A stretch of DNA of 64,000 bases from NCBI RefSeq assembly GCF_021155765.1, contig NC_060106.1, positions 17,572,031-17,636,030 on the forward strand, read 5' to 3'. Below the pieces are notes generated by a model that saw only the letters and a program-made list of their open reading frames with translations, was not told the origin of the DNA and ran no database searches. Shown here in pieces: positions 47,456 through 59,500 of the stretch. Made by a program: the position numbers and the translations under genes. Numbering within the stretch: position 1 is the stretch's first letter; the number at the start of each line of letters is the position of its first letter. This DNA comes from Diprion similis (taxonomy: Eukaryota > Arthropoda > Insecta > Hymenoptera > Diprionidae).

Positions 47456-47527
47456 ATGTACAATGAACTACAGTGGAAACATGCCAGACTGGCAACAATA
47501 TCATTCCCCACAACCAATCGGGTCTGA
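47456..47527 (+). other. Upstream ORF overlapping the giant ORF start
   Basis: ATG at 47456 opens a 23-codon frame that ends at TGA 47525-47527. It overlaps the main ATG at 47463 in a different frame. Together with the uORF ending at 47414 it puts at least two upstream starts in the leader. Confidence 0.5.
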
Positions 47528-50500
47528 AGTACCATCTGCTGGTGGTCAAAACGTAAACCACAGTCCGATTTTTGGGCCCAGTATTAGCCCGAGAAGATTG
47601 AACGGGTCCAGCTTCAGCCCCGAAGGATTGACCAAGCCCCAGAACGATGCCAATTATAATTCCAGAAATTTTCAACAGTCGCCAAATACATTAAATGGGC
47701 ATAATGTTCCTCCTGAAAATCCTCCTATTGGAGCTACAGTGCTGATGTCAGGATGTCACAGACATTACGGGACACCTAGTCCAAGAAATACAATGATTGA
47801 AGGTACGAATGCTTCATTGGATTCCAGAAACGTACCTGTCAGTTCCATGAACGAAGTAGCAGGACAGCGAAATCATCAAATACCAATGAACGGACCTGCT
47901 GGACATATGAGCTGCCCTACCATTAGTGGACCCATGGCACCAATGGGCCAAAGAAACACACCCACCGCTCTTCAAGCCCCAATTCCAACGAGCAGCAGGC
48001 AAGGACCAGGATCTTACATGCCTTGTAAAGGCCCGTGCTGTAATCCAGACACCAGTCTCAGCTATCAAAGCTGGGAAAAGTTTGGGCCTTATCCACCAAA
48101 TGTGCCGTATCGTAGTGACACTGGTTATTCTGTTGATAATAGAAGATTTGGCAACGAATTTGAAACTAGAGAACCTTTGAGCACTACAGCATATAATGTA
48201 GATCCAAGGAGAAATTTTCCTGATTATAAGTACAGGAAAGATTCTATTATTCAAAGACCCTACGCTCATCCTCCAAGCGTAATACAAAGTTATCCTGTTC
48301 AAAACTACAATTTTACAGGAGATTATCAAAAGTATCCTGGTTACCCTGTAAAGGAATATCCTAGGGATAATTCTATCACAAATTCTCAGAACCCGGCAAT
48401 ACTTAAATATCAAGAACAAAGCGTTATTGTTCAACAGAAATATTTTACGAAACAAATACAATACCAAAATGGAGTTATACCAAAGAGCATTGTGCCAGCC
48501 AATATGGGAGGAAATATCATATCAAGAGGACAAAATCCGTATTTTAATCCGCCACTAGCCAGGGATTTTCCTAGAGACTATTCAGATAGTAATTCATTGG
48601 TTAACAAAGGAATACAAACTCCAAATGCTATACACCCAACTTATTCGAAATACCAAATGTATCAACAGAAGATTGCTATGCAACGGTTCTCAATGGAGAA
48701 TCACATGCAAGAGCTGACACGGATTCCGGGATATCAATCGCACCCGAAGTATCAAGAATGTATTTTGAGGCATAAAGAATTGTTGAGACTACAGCAAAAC
48801 GTTGACTATCAAAGTATTGCCCAAGGTACACCCAGGGCTGTCACGTCACAGGTAAATGACGACATACCACCGATTAATCTGCAATTTGATCAAAATGGAG
48901 TCCTGATTAATTCGACCTTTGCACCTGCTGGATTTTCTAACTTACAAAGTCCAATCAATGTACGAAACGCCAAGAATATTCAAAGTGTAAGTAACCGAGA
49001 AATAGGAGCAGAAAATGTCCATCATCCTGAGCAATTTAAGACCCAATCACCCATTGATAATCACATACAGAGTCAAGTTTCTTCTTCACTGTCTCAGTGT
49101 TCGCTACCTTGTAAAAATGAGGAATCGTATTCAGTACAAAAAGAATTCAAACAAGACCAATACAATGTAAAAAAACCAGAGAGAGAAGCTCACAATGTAT
49201 CTAATATAGAAAATGATAAAACTTCATCCATACTTCAAAGAAACTCAAGCGATTTTGCTGACAAACCAGAACTTGATGTACGTCAGTTTTTAGCCAACTG
49301 GGATGAATCGGAGGATGAAGATGCAGGAAACGGTAATTTGCCAGATGCTGTGTCTAGCAATTCAACATCTAGTGTTGTTCCCGAGTATGAAAATACCAAG
49401 GTTGTCTTAGATAACTCTAAAGAACCCGCAAATTCTTCAAATGTTCAAGACTGTCAGAGCACAGATGATTGTGAAAGGTTTGAGGATACCCAAAATAATA
49501 GAAAATCTTCCAATTACACGGAAAATGAAATATACAAATATGATTTACAACACGATGGTGACAGCAGTAAATCGTCGGAACAAGATTTTGATACTTCTGA
49601 TTCTAGTAAAAGTATCGTCACAGATGAGACAGAGATACAATCTACTGGCAGTGATTATAAGGGTGAAACAGAGTTACATGTTACTGAGAAGTTGCTCGAT
49701 TGCCAAGATATACATACGAGTACCAAGGTACAATGTCAAGAGAAGAAATCTTTGAATAATAACGATAGTCAAGAAATTTCAAATTCAATGGAAGTTGATA
49801 TTATGGTACCAAAAAAGTCAACTCAGAAGGAGACAATAACGACTATTAAAGAACATATCGAAACACATAAATTCGATTCTACTGTAGACATTCGTTCTGA
49901 CATTGAAGAAGCAATTGAAAGTGACAACAACAGTAGATCCAGCTACAGTGGAGAATCCTCTGATAATAAGGAAGATCATTTTAGTAGCAACGGGGATGTC
50001 TCTGAATCAAGTAATGGTAAAAGTATGAATAGCCATTCAATTTCAAGTGTTATAAAACTGCCAAAAACAATCAAAGGTACCGAGATACACATTGATGCGC
50101 AAGAATTAGCTGCAATTCCAGTTTCACCCAAGAGTAACTCCGAGGTGCTGGAAGGCTCGGATTTACAAAAACAAAACAGCTTTGTGAATGAAGAATCGCA
50201 TAATCCAGATGACATAAGCTTACCAGACCTACCAACATCTGAATGTACACCAATTTCCACTACTTTAAACACACCAATCCATTCCGATAGCGAAGAATCG
50301 TTGGATCCCGTTATTGACTTGACGATTCCCACCAATCCAATAGAAATTATTCAAAATAGTCCTATGTTGAGCTTCACTCACTCTCCGATAAAAATGGAAC
50401 CATACGAACACTTTGAGGAGAATGACTTCACAGGCAAATTATCACAAGACGCTATGGAATTTGACTTTCACGCGAATAATAGTTGTGACAATGATTTTGA

Positions 50501-53500
50501 AAAACTGACTGATGTAAGTAGTCATACAACAGAGCAATACAATGTTGCTCAGAGTAATGAGGAGACCTTTGATTCTGATTGCATTGAGGTATTGTCTGAA
50601 AAAGCAGTGCAGAAGGTTGTAGGTAATATGCATAAACTAGAGATAAAGGAAATTGTTGCGGACAGTAATGTTGCAAAGAATTTTTCTGTTGATCAAAGCC
50701 AATTTTCTTTTAGCAAAGAAAATGCTGTAACAACAAACGAAACAAACAGTAACATGGGTGATACAGATTGTGAAGCCTGGTCATTAGTTACTGTGAAGGA
50801 CCGAGAGCATCACATATCTAATGCTACTAATCATCAGGATGAAAAAAATGACATAGACAAATTACAAACTCTATCAGAATTCGGAAACAAATTATCTGAA
50901 AGGTTGAAAGGCACTAAAAGTAACTTTGAAGAAAGTGCGGTCCAAGCACCTACTGATAAGAATCATTATGGCATAAGTAGGTGGCAAATTAGATGTGAAA
51001 CAGATGACGAAGTAACTGCATTGAATTTGGTGAAAGATGAGACTAAAGTAAATTCAGATTCTAAGAAAATGACTGATAGAGTAACAACTTCACAGGTTGT
51101 CAACTGTGAAGAGATATCTTTCAAATCTTCGAATAATAGGAACTGCGATTCTTCAGTGGAAAGCAAACAACTATTTACGTCATTGGAACACACAGACTTG
51201 TATTCATCATCTTCAGAGGAAGATACCATCTATACAGAGAATACAGAAAATCAACAACACTTTTCAAGTTCATCAACTATCCCACTAATTCCAGGGGAAT
51301 ATTCTGAAGAACCTAAAATACCTGTCTTACCAATGGAAGGAAATTGTTTGACAAAGATTATAAAAAATACATCACCTATAACCGACTTGGATGTTCTTGG
51401 ATCTGATGACGAAAAATTAGAAAAAATTGATGAACTTTGGATGGAAGTTGGTGGTGTAGAAACTGTTGATAAAGTAATAGATGTGAACACTGACTGTTGC
51501 ACAGTACGTTGTAAAATTACTGATTGTGAGAAAATTTTGGATTTAAGAAATAAGCAACGAAAGTTACAAAGTAGTGAATGTAAGCGTCTCAAGCATTCTG
51601 TCAAAACAAAAGATGTAAGCAACTCATTTGGAAGAATATGGGATAACAGTAAAGAAATGGAATTGAAGAGTAACACTTCGAAAAATACACGGCTTGATGA
51701 AACATGTAGTTTAAATGCAGTGCAACAAAAGATTGCACCTGTAATTGACAAAGTACGCACAGACTGTTCAATCAACACCGGAACTCAAAATGCTATAGAA
51801 ATATTACCAGAGCAGCATACTCTCAGCAAACCTCCAATCGATTCCAAACCAACAAGCAGTAAATTCTTTTATGAAAATGATCACCTAACTCACAACATTT
51901 GTGCAGAAAGTAATGTTACAGAAATAATGAAATGTCAAGAAAAAGCGAATCACGTTAATGATATAGCTACAAAGCTTTTAGAAAATGCTCGACTGATTGA
52001 GCCAGAGTCGAAAAAAACAGAGATACTGAGAAAGGACTCGTTTTGTACCAATAATATTAGCGATACTAGTAAAAAGCGTATAAAGCTTTTGAAAGAATAC
52101 AGAAAAATGAAAAGTACAGTAAATACGGACAGCGCTGGTAATCAGTCGAGAAAAACCGAGGATGACATAAACAGTAATATTGTGTCGTCAACTGACATTG
52201 TAGAAGAGTGCAAAGCAATTGTTGTCGCAGATGTAGCAAAAGTAAACATTGAAGTTGTGAAAAATTCGAAAAAAAACACAGTCCAAGAAGTTTCTAAAGA
52301 GTTCAATTGCTTGAGACAAAATATAAACCTGGATACAGCAGTGTCCCCTGATATTATAGTACCTGAAGAGAAGTATAGAAAAATATTATACCATGGTGAA
52401 AGAGCTGTACTAAATAAAGATAGACAAATAGATAATGATTATTATGTTAATATGGAAGCCAACATCACAGTTGAAAACAGTGGCACTACCAATAGTAGCA
52501 AAACTTTGAATACCATGGTTGTGAATCTTTTTGATAAAGATACTAATGAATGTGCAATAAATTTATCGAAATCATCAACTGACTACGACTTACTTCATAC
52601 ATTACATGAAGACGATTGTCTACGGAGTGACAATCATAATTCGTGTGTATCAGAAGATATAGCAAGAGACGAGATTAGAGAAATCAAGAGTGGAGGTAAT
52701 GAAGAAAAAAAATTTGCTTTGTCCGGAACTGCATATGCGGCAGATAATCCATTATATACACAAATGGTAGAGAAGGATAACGATACTTTGGATAAAAATA
52801 ATATCAAAGCTTGTAATGCTGTGGAAGACAATGGAGATTCTAATATTACTTCAGCACCTGCTCGTTTAACTGAAGAGTGTACTTTGAAGGAGCATAATAT
52901 GCATGAAATAGATCAGCAATCAATAGAAATTACTGCTGATGGTTCTCAACTTGAGAAATTTTCTCCCATTCCACAAAAAATTCAAAAGTCAATAGAATGT
53001 AGCAAAAATTCGGAAGAAATTATTAATAACTTTTTCGTCTGTGAAAAATCGATTGCAGTTTCTGAATCTGAAAGTGGTGAAACAACTGAATTTACATCGA
53101 AGCAAAATGGAATTTCAGCATTGAACGAGTCAGTGGCTGAAAATGAAGTACACAATGAGGAACATGTTACTGAAATTATAGATCGAGAGGTTGCATGCGA
53201 TTTACAGAATGCACATAGAGATGTAGTTTCAGATTCATCATTCGTAAATAATGAAAAATTGATGAAATCAGTGAGCAATTTTGATCAAAGTACGAAAAGT
53301 AGTTCCTCCAATCATGCTCGAGAAGAGGAGACAACTGTTCAAAATCATCAGAATTTATTACCATGTAGGACTAATCTTTTAAAAGCTGGAAATACTGAAT
53401 CTATAGAAAACTGTATTGATACGTCACCATGTCAAGAAATAAAAAATGTTTGTACATTTTTATCTGAAAAGGTAGAAGAGATGGAATGTGAGCCGAGTAT

Positions 53501-56500
53501 TGTGAGCGATAGTTCAATAATCGTTAAAAAAGATGTCATCGATGATATTCGTAAAGAATCACTAATGATGAACGAGGATGCTGAATGTAAAAGGAACTCT
53601 TTGAATTTAAACAAACCACTCCCAGAAATTTCCTTTGAATCGACAAAATCTGGAAATTCACAATATAGCATTTTAAATGACATCAATTTACCTTTGGGGA
53701 CCGATAGAAGTATGGAGACAATCAGTACGAGTTTGGAAGCCTTTGGATTTGAAAATTCTTTCAACTATGATTTCAACAATTTTGATGTAGCACCAAATAT
53801 TGATGAGGTTGTGGAGAATGATCAAAGCAATACTTGGAAATATTCAAAAGCACATTCTCGGTTTGAAGACTGTGAGCGTTACAAAAATCCTGATAATTGC
53901 ATCAGCCCAATTTTAGCAAGTTTGGAATGTCTGGATAATTTGAACACAGTTCCCATTTATACAACTAAAGATGGCAAAATCACATATAGCCCAAATCCAA
54001 AATTCACATACAGAGCATTGATCATGGAGGCAAGAGAAAGAGAAGGATATTCAGATACACGTGACTCGTATTGCAGAAATTCCAGGACCCCAGAAAACCT
54101 GGGTTATCCCAAAAATCAGACCTCCTTTCGCAAAAGGAAAAGTAGTAATGGGTACAGGCACTCCGGGGGTTATACTAAGAAGCATTATCTGGATCACTAC
54201 GAACCAAAAGAACATGGTGAATCTTCAACAAACAATTTAACCGAGCCATGGAATAAGAGTTACTTTAGTCGTAACAAATATCGCCATCAACCGAGAGATC
54301 GAAAGTCTCATCATTTTCTGCACCATAATCTTGATTCACAGAAAAAGCACGATACTCAAAAGATAGCACAGGAAATATCCTCTAGTAAGTATACACTTCG
54401 GGAAGGCTGTACTAACCTTGAAGATCACTACAAACAAAAAAATGGAACTGCAAATTCTTTCAAATGGAAAAATAGGAGAGAATTTGAACAGTCAACGGAA
54501 CAGTCCGTCCCTGTTTCTGTATTACTCAGAAACACCCAAGACTTGAATGGTTATCAGAATCCTGGAGATTTTGCTCAACCAAAGCAAAGTACAAGTACAA
54601 CATCTATCAAAAAATTTAAAAATTGTGAAAAACGTGGCAGCATTGAAGAAAATGTGTGTGATTTGCAGCACGGTGATCAATCAAAAGACCCTCACAAAAA
54701 ATTGACACAAAAATTGGCTTCCGGATCTGATCAACATAAACCTGTGAGTGGGTGTACTACAAACCTTGTGTCATTAAGATTGGAACCGAGTACATCCAGT
54801 CACCCACAATACATTGAGAACAAAAAGATGGATTTAAAAGTAAAAGAGTTAGAATTGAGTTTTCCAAAACTAAGATATAAATCTTTCAATGATCAGTACT
54901 TATCAGAAATTCCAAACAGCAAATTAAGTAAAGACCTAAATGATGAGTCAGAAATCAACGATCAGTACTTATCAGAAATTCCAAACAGAAAATTAAGTGA
55001 AGACCTAAATGATGAATCGGAAACCAACGAAATTGACTCTAAAGAAAACAAAACAAATATGCTCTATGATCACGTTGATGAATTGAAAGAGAACTCTGAA
55101 AATGTAGTTCAACGAAAAAACTGTCTTGTGATAGATATACCCATTACCAAATCTTTATTCGATGAAACCCAAGAAGTTGATCATAAAAAAAATGAGGCAA
55201 ACGTACTGTATGATCAAGTCGATGAGTGGAAAGGCAGCTGTGGAAGATTGGCTGTGCATTGTGAGTCTTTTTTTAAAACCGATGTACCAAAAGAAACTTT
55301 ATTAGATAAAACCAACGAAGTTCACCATGAAGAAAACAAAGAAAATATGCTGTGTGATCGAAATGATGATATCTATAAGAGTAGAACCTCAAATATATCC
55401 AAAAACAAACTAATTGACTCAATTCCTTTGGAGAGCGAGTGCATAATTGCTCCAGAATCTGTAAAATCTGCTGAGACGATAGAAACGTTGGAAGAACTTG
55501 ATCACAACTTAGAAAACCTAAAGAGCGTGAAGGATAAGGCAATTATTAATATCTCACACATTGAAGATGAAACTTGTTTGACACCAGTTCAAGTAATTTT
55601 GGCTAATAAAAATTCTGATGCTCCAAAGGTTGCAGAAATATCAGAAATAGAAAACAAAAGTGGACCGAAAATGAGTTCAAATGCAGGAATTCAAAACCTT
55701 TCAGAAGAAGCTAAATCTAATCAGCTACTTAATAAAGCAGACGTTCAGACCAGCTCAGTCTTTGTAGTCCATTGTTCGTCGGAAAGCCAAGATGTCGACC
55801 AGGAAAACACATTCAACGAAGACAGAAATATTGATAATCGACTTGAATTGAAAAGTGCAGATTCCATCGATGATGTACAAGGTAATCTTGTATCTGTCAA
55901 ATCGAATGACAACATCTTTCGTTGTCCAGAAGAATCAGACAGCTCACAAAGCGAACAAAATCATCTGGAATTAGCAAAAATGGTATCAGCAGTTGAAAGT
56001 AACGAAATCACATCAAAAAATGAAAATGGAATGCTAGTAAAAGATTGTGCGAAAGAACAGGTTGACAGCCACATTATCAAAATGAAATGTGAATACGAAA
56101 ATATAGCAAAATCTCAACCTCAGTTTGAAAATTATGTCACATATTCGCCATTAAGCGAGAGTCCAGAAGACCCGAAGGTAATTCCAAAACTTGTAATAAA
56201 GAAGACGGATAGTTTGAGTTGTAAAAATATATGCCTGACTTCAACTATACTGCTGCAAGATTTAGGTGCTGAAAAAATATTAGGCAAAGATGTAAAAAAT
56301 TCTAAGGCCTCTCCACATCCTAAAATACCAAAAATATTGATCAGAAACGCCAAATCACGTCCTAGTACACCATCAATAGAAGAAATCTCGGATGAAAAAT
56401 TGTCCTCTTCATCTACTAAAGAAGATAATAAATCTCACAAAGTGAAAATACGCTCAGAAGAGACACGATCTACGAGTCCTACTGCTGCATCTCATGCAAA

Positions 56501-59500
56501 CAATCTACATACCGATATCATAGAAAGTAAAATTCCAAAGATGAAAATTAAGCTGGAAGATAGGTCATCAAAAGTAATTATTGAAAACGTTATTACAGAG
56601 TTCCGTGCATCAAACGAGGATGTCCAAAAAATCATTCCAAAAATGAAAATCAAAAAATTAAAAGGTACGCTGCGACAAGTTGTGGATACTAAGATATTGC
56701 CTGTTTCTATTCCTCGAATGTGTATTTATACAGAGTTAGAGAATAAGAAACAAACACGAACTATTACGAGAGAAGATGAAAATGAACCTAGCACGTTAGG
56801 TGAAAACTTGACGTCTGTCGCACCAAATTCAATCCTAAGTAATAAAAAATCGATGAATGATATTGAATTCAAAAGAATTCCGAAACTAAAAATAAAAAGG
56901 CAAAGTTTAGGATGTACTGTAGAGTTGAATAGAAAAAGATACAACGCTAGTCCTGTCCAATCTGAGCCGAAAAAGATTAAAAAGTCTCTGAAACAAACCG
57001 AATCCAATGATAAAAAACTTTCGAGCAAATTGCCATTGCCTATACCTTCGGAGTACCTGGACAGCCCGAAGAAACAAGATAGTTCTGCCATTGGACGGTG
57101 TCATCAATTGAATTGTTCTGAAATGGATGAATATGCGTCAGCTAATGATTCCTGTGTCAAAATAAAAAATGATCAAGTAAAATCCACAAAGGGAAAAATT
57201 TCTGTAGGTCCAAAGGAAATACCGAAAGTTATTATTAAGAGAACTTCGCCTAGCGCAGAATTCAAATGTGAATTAAGCAAAGGTCGGAGGGATGCAATAA
57301 TATTGAATAAAATGTGGCAGCCAGAAGTAAAGCTCCAGCGTTCCTGGGTATTAGATTGTATGGCCAAAGATTTGAATCTAAACAACCTAAAGCTTAAACT
57401 TGCAACTCCTGATAGCTTAAGGAAGAAAAGTTTATTACAAAAAAGGACAGAACAAGGACAAGCTATGCATGTAGCAAATGACAATGTCAACAAGAATTGT
57501 AGTAAAAATAAATTGTTTCGATCCAAGTCTACGTCTGATTTGGTATCTGAACGAGGACACGCCGGAACCCTTGTTGATTATCATAATATGCAACAGAAGC
57601 AGACAAGTACTGCAAATTTACCGATACAGTCAAGTACTCGTAAGAGATGCAAGAGCGATGTGGGTAGTATATTCACAAAACATTCAGAGAATTCCAAATG
57701 CGATAAAAAATTAAAGTACGATTATGATTCACACAGAATACAATTAATTCCAAAACATGAGCTCAACTGTAAAGATAATGTTGAAAATTCTTCGAATATT
57801 CAATCAATCAAAGAATGTCAGGTAGTCACTGGAAATCATGAGAATATATGGGATCCAGAAATAAAATCTGAGAAATCATGTGCTTTTCAAAATCACAATG
57901 AACCAATGAATCCTATAAAAACATTCAAAATCAAACCAGAGAAAACTCTAGATGAAAATATGAATTCAAAAAGTGAACACTTTGTACTGAGAAGAAAGCC
58001 ACTACTAAATGACAAACCTTTAGATAAAGCTGTTATTGATTTGAATCTAAACTCGAAAATTCTCACCAACAATTCAACGTCTAACTTTGAATGTAGCAAA
58101 AATGATAACGAAATCGTTAATATTATTGCAAATTGTTTCAGTGCAACTGGTAAACAAGAAGTTTTAGAAGATACCACAATGACAAAGAATGCCACTGTTA
58201 ATTCTCTTCAGAGGCATATGAAAATTGAAATTAACACAACAGAAACGCGACCCACAATTATCGAAGATCGCAAAATGGATCTGACTCCAGTCGAAATTGA
58301 GATATTGAAAAATAAAGATACATCTTGTGATGAAATAAACCAGGTCAGAACTGTCATTGACGATATCAATATACGTGATCATCCAATAACTTTACCGCAT
58401 ATAATGTCAGTAAACCCAGATGTCAATATTTCAAAAAAAAACTCAGAAAACTGTTTTTATAAAAATTCCATAAATGCTGCGCAGATCGTGGATTCTGAAT
58501 CTATTGATTGCTCAAACAACATAAGTAAATTATATAATACCGATAATTCAGATGAGGATGCAAGCCAAGGGGATAATCAGAATCATATTTCTGAAAATTT
58601 AATATTAGATATTGCTGTAGAGCAACAAAGAAAAAATTCTGTCCCTAATGAAAACGTACTTAACAAACCTATTGATTTCAATAGCATTTCAACGGATTTA
58701 AGTAGTGAATATGTTCAGAATCCTGAGATCGATACTAATCTGAATAGCAGCCTAGATAATGCAGATGATAGCGATGAAGATTCTGTGATAAAAGCAGAAT
58801 CTTTTGAAACAACTCAAGCGACAAGTAAACCAGTATCAACTTCGCCAAGCTTCAGTCGATATGAAATGGAAATCCCGTCCTATACAGACACAATCAAGGA
58901 CAACGAAATGTGTTTGTACTCCGAGGATGCAATCCCTACACAATATGAATTGGAACTAGAGCTTACAGATACTTTGGCTCATGATTCTTCAGAAGTTCCA
59001 ATACCTGAAACTGGCAACTATGACAAAGAAGTTCCGTATTATTCTCAAGATGACACAAATGAAAATTCTCATCAGTTGCCTAGTATTTTAAGCACTTTCG
59101 AAAATATTGGAAACCTCAATGAAACAAAATCAGAAAGTACTACACCCGACAACAACGAGAATAATTTCTCCAAAGTTCGTTCGATAAAGCACCAAGAAGA
59201 GCCTTTAGCATATCCTGATGACGAAGATACAATTTCATGCACACATATTGGTAAACTTGATGTAAATAATGATGGGCATATGGAAAGTGCTGTAGGACAT
59301 GACAGAAACATTGAAGAATCTTCTTGTAATTCAGATTCATTGGTGAAAGAAGTTCTTGCAGCTAAGGAGACATTGAAAAAGTGCCTTGCGAAGAATAAAG
59401 ACGAAACTAGGTTTAAACTCAAATCTAGACCAAAAACAGCTGCTGAAAAAAAACAGGGATTAAGTTTCGACGTCAGTGCGCTACCCGTTTGTAATGAAAG

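Noticed and set aside
47814-48467. 217-codon minus-strand ORF
   Set aside because: Antisense shadow of the giant coding exon; the sense frame is vastly longer.
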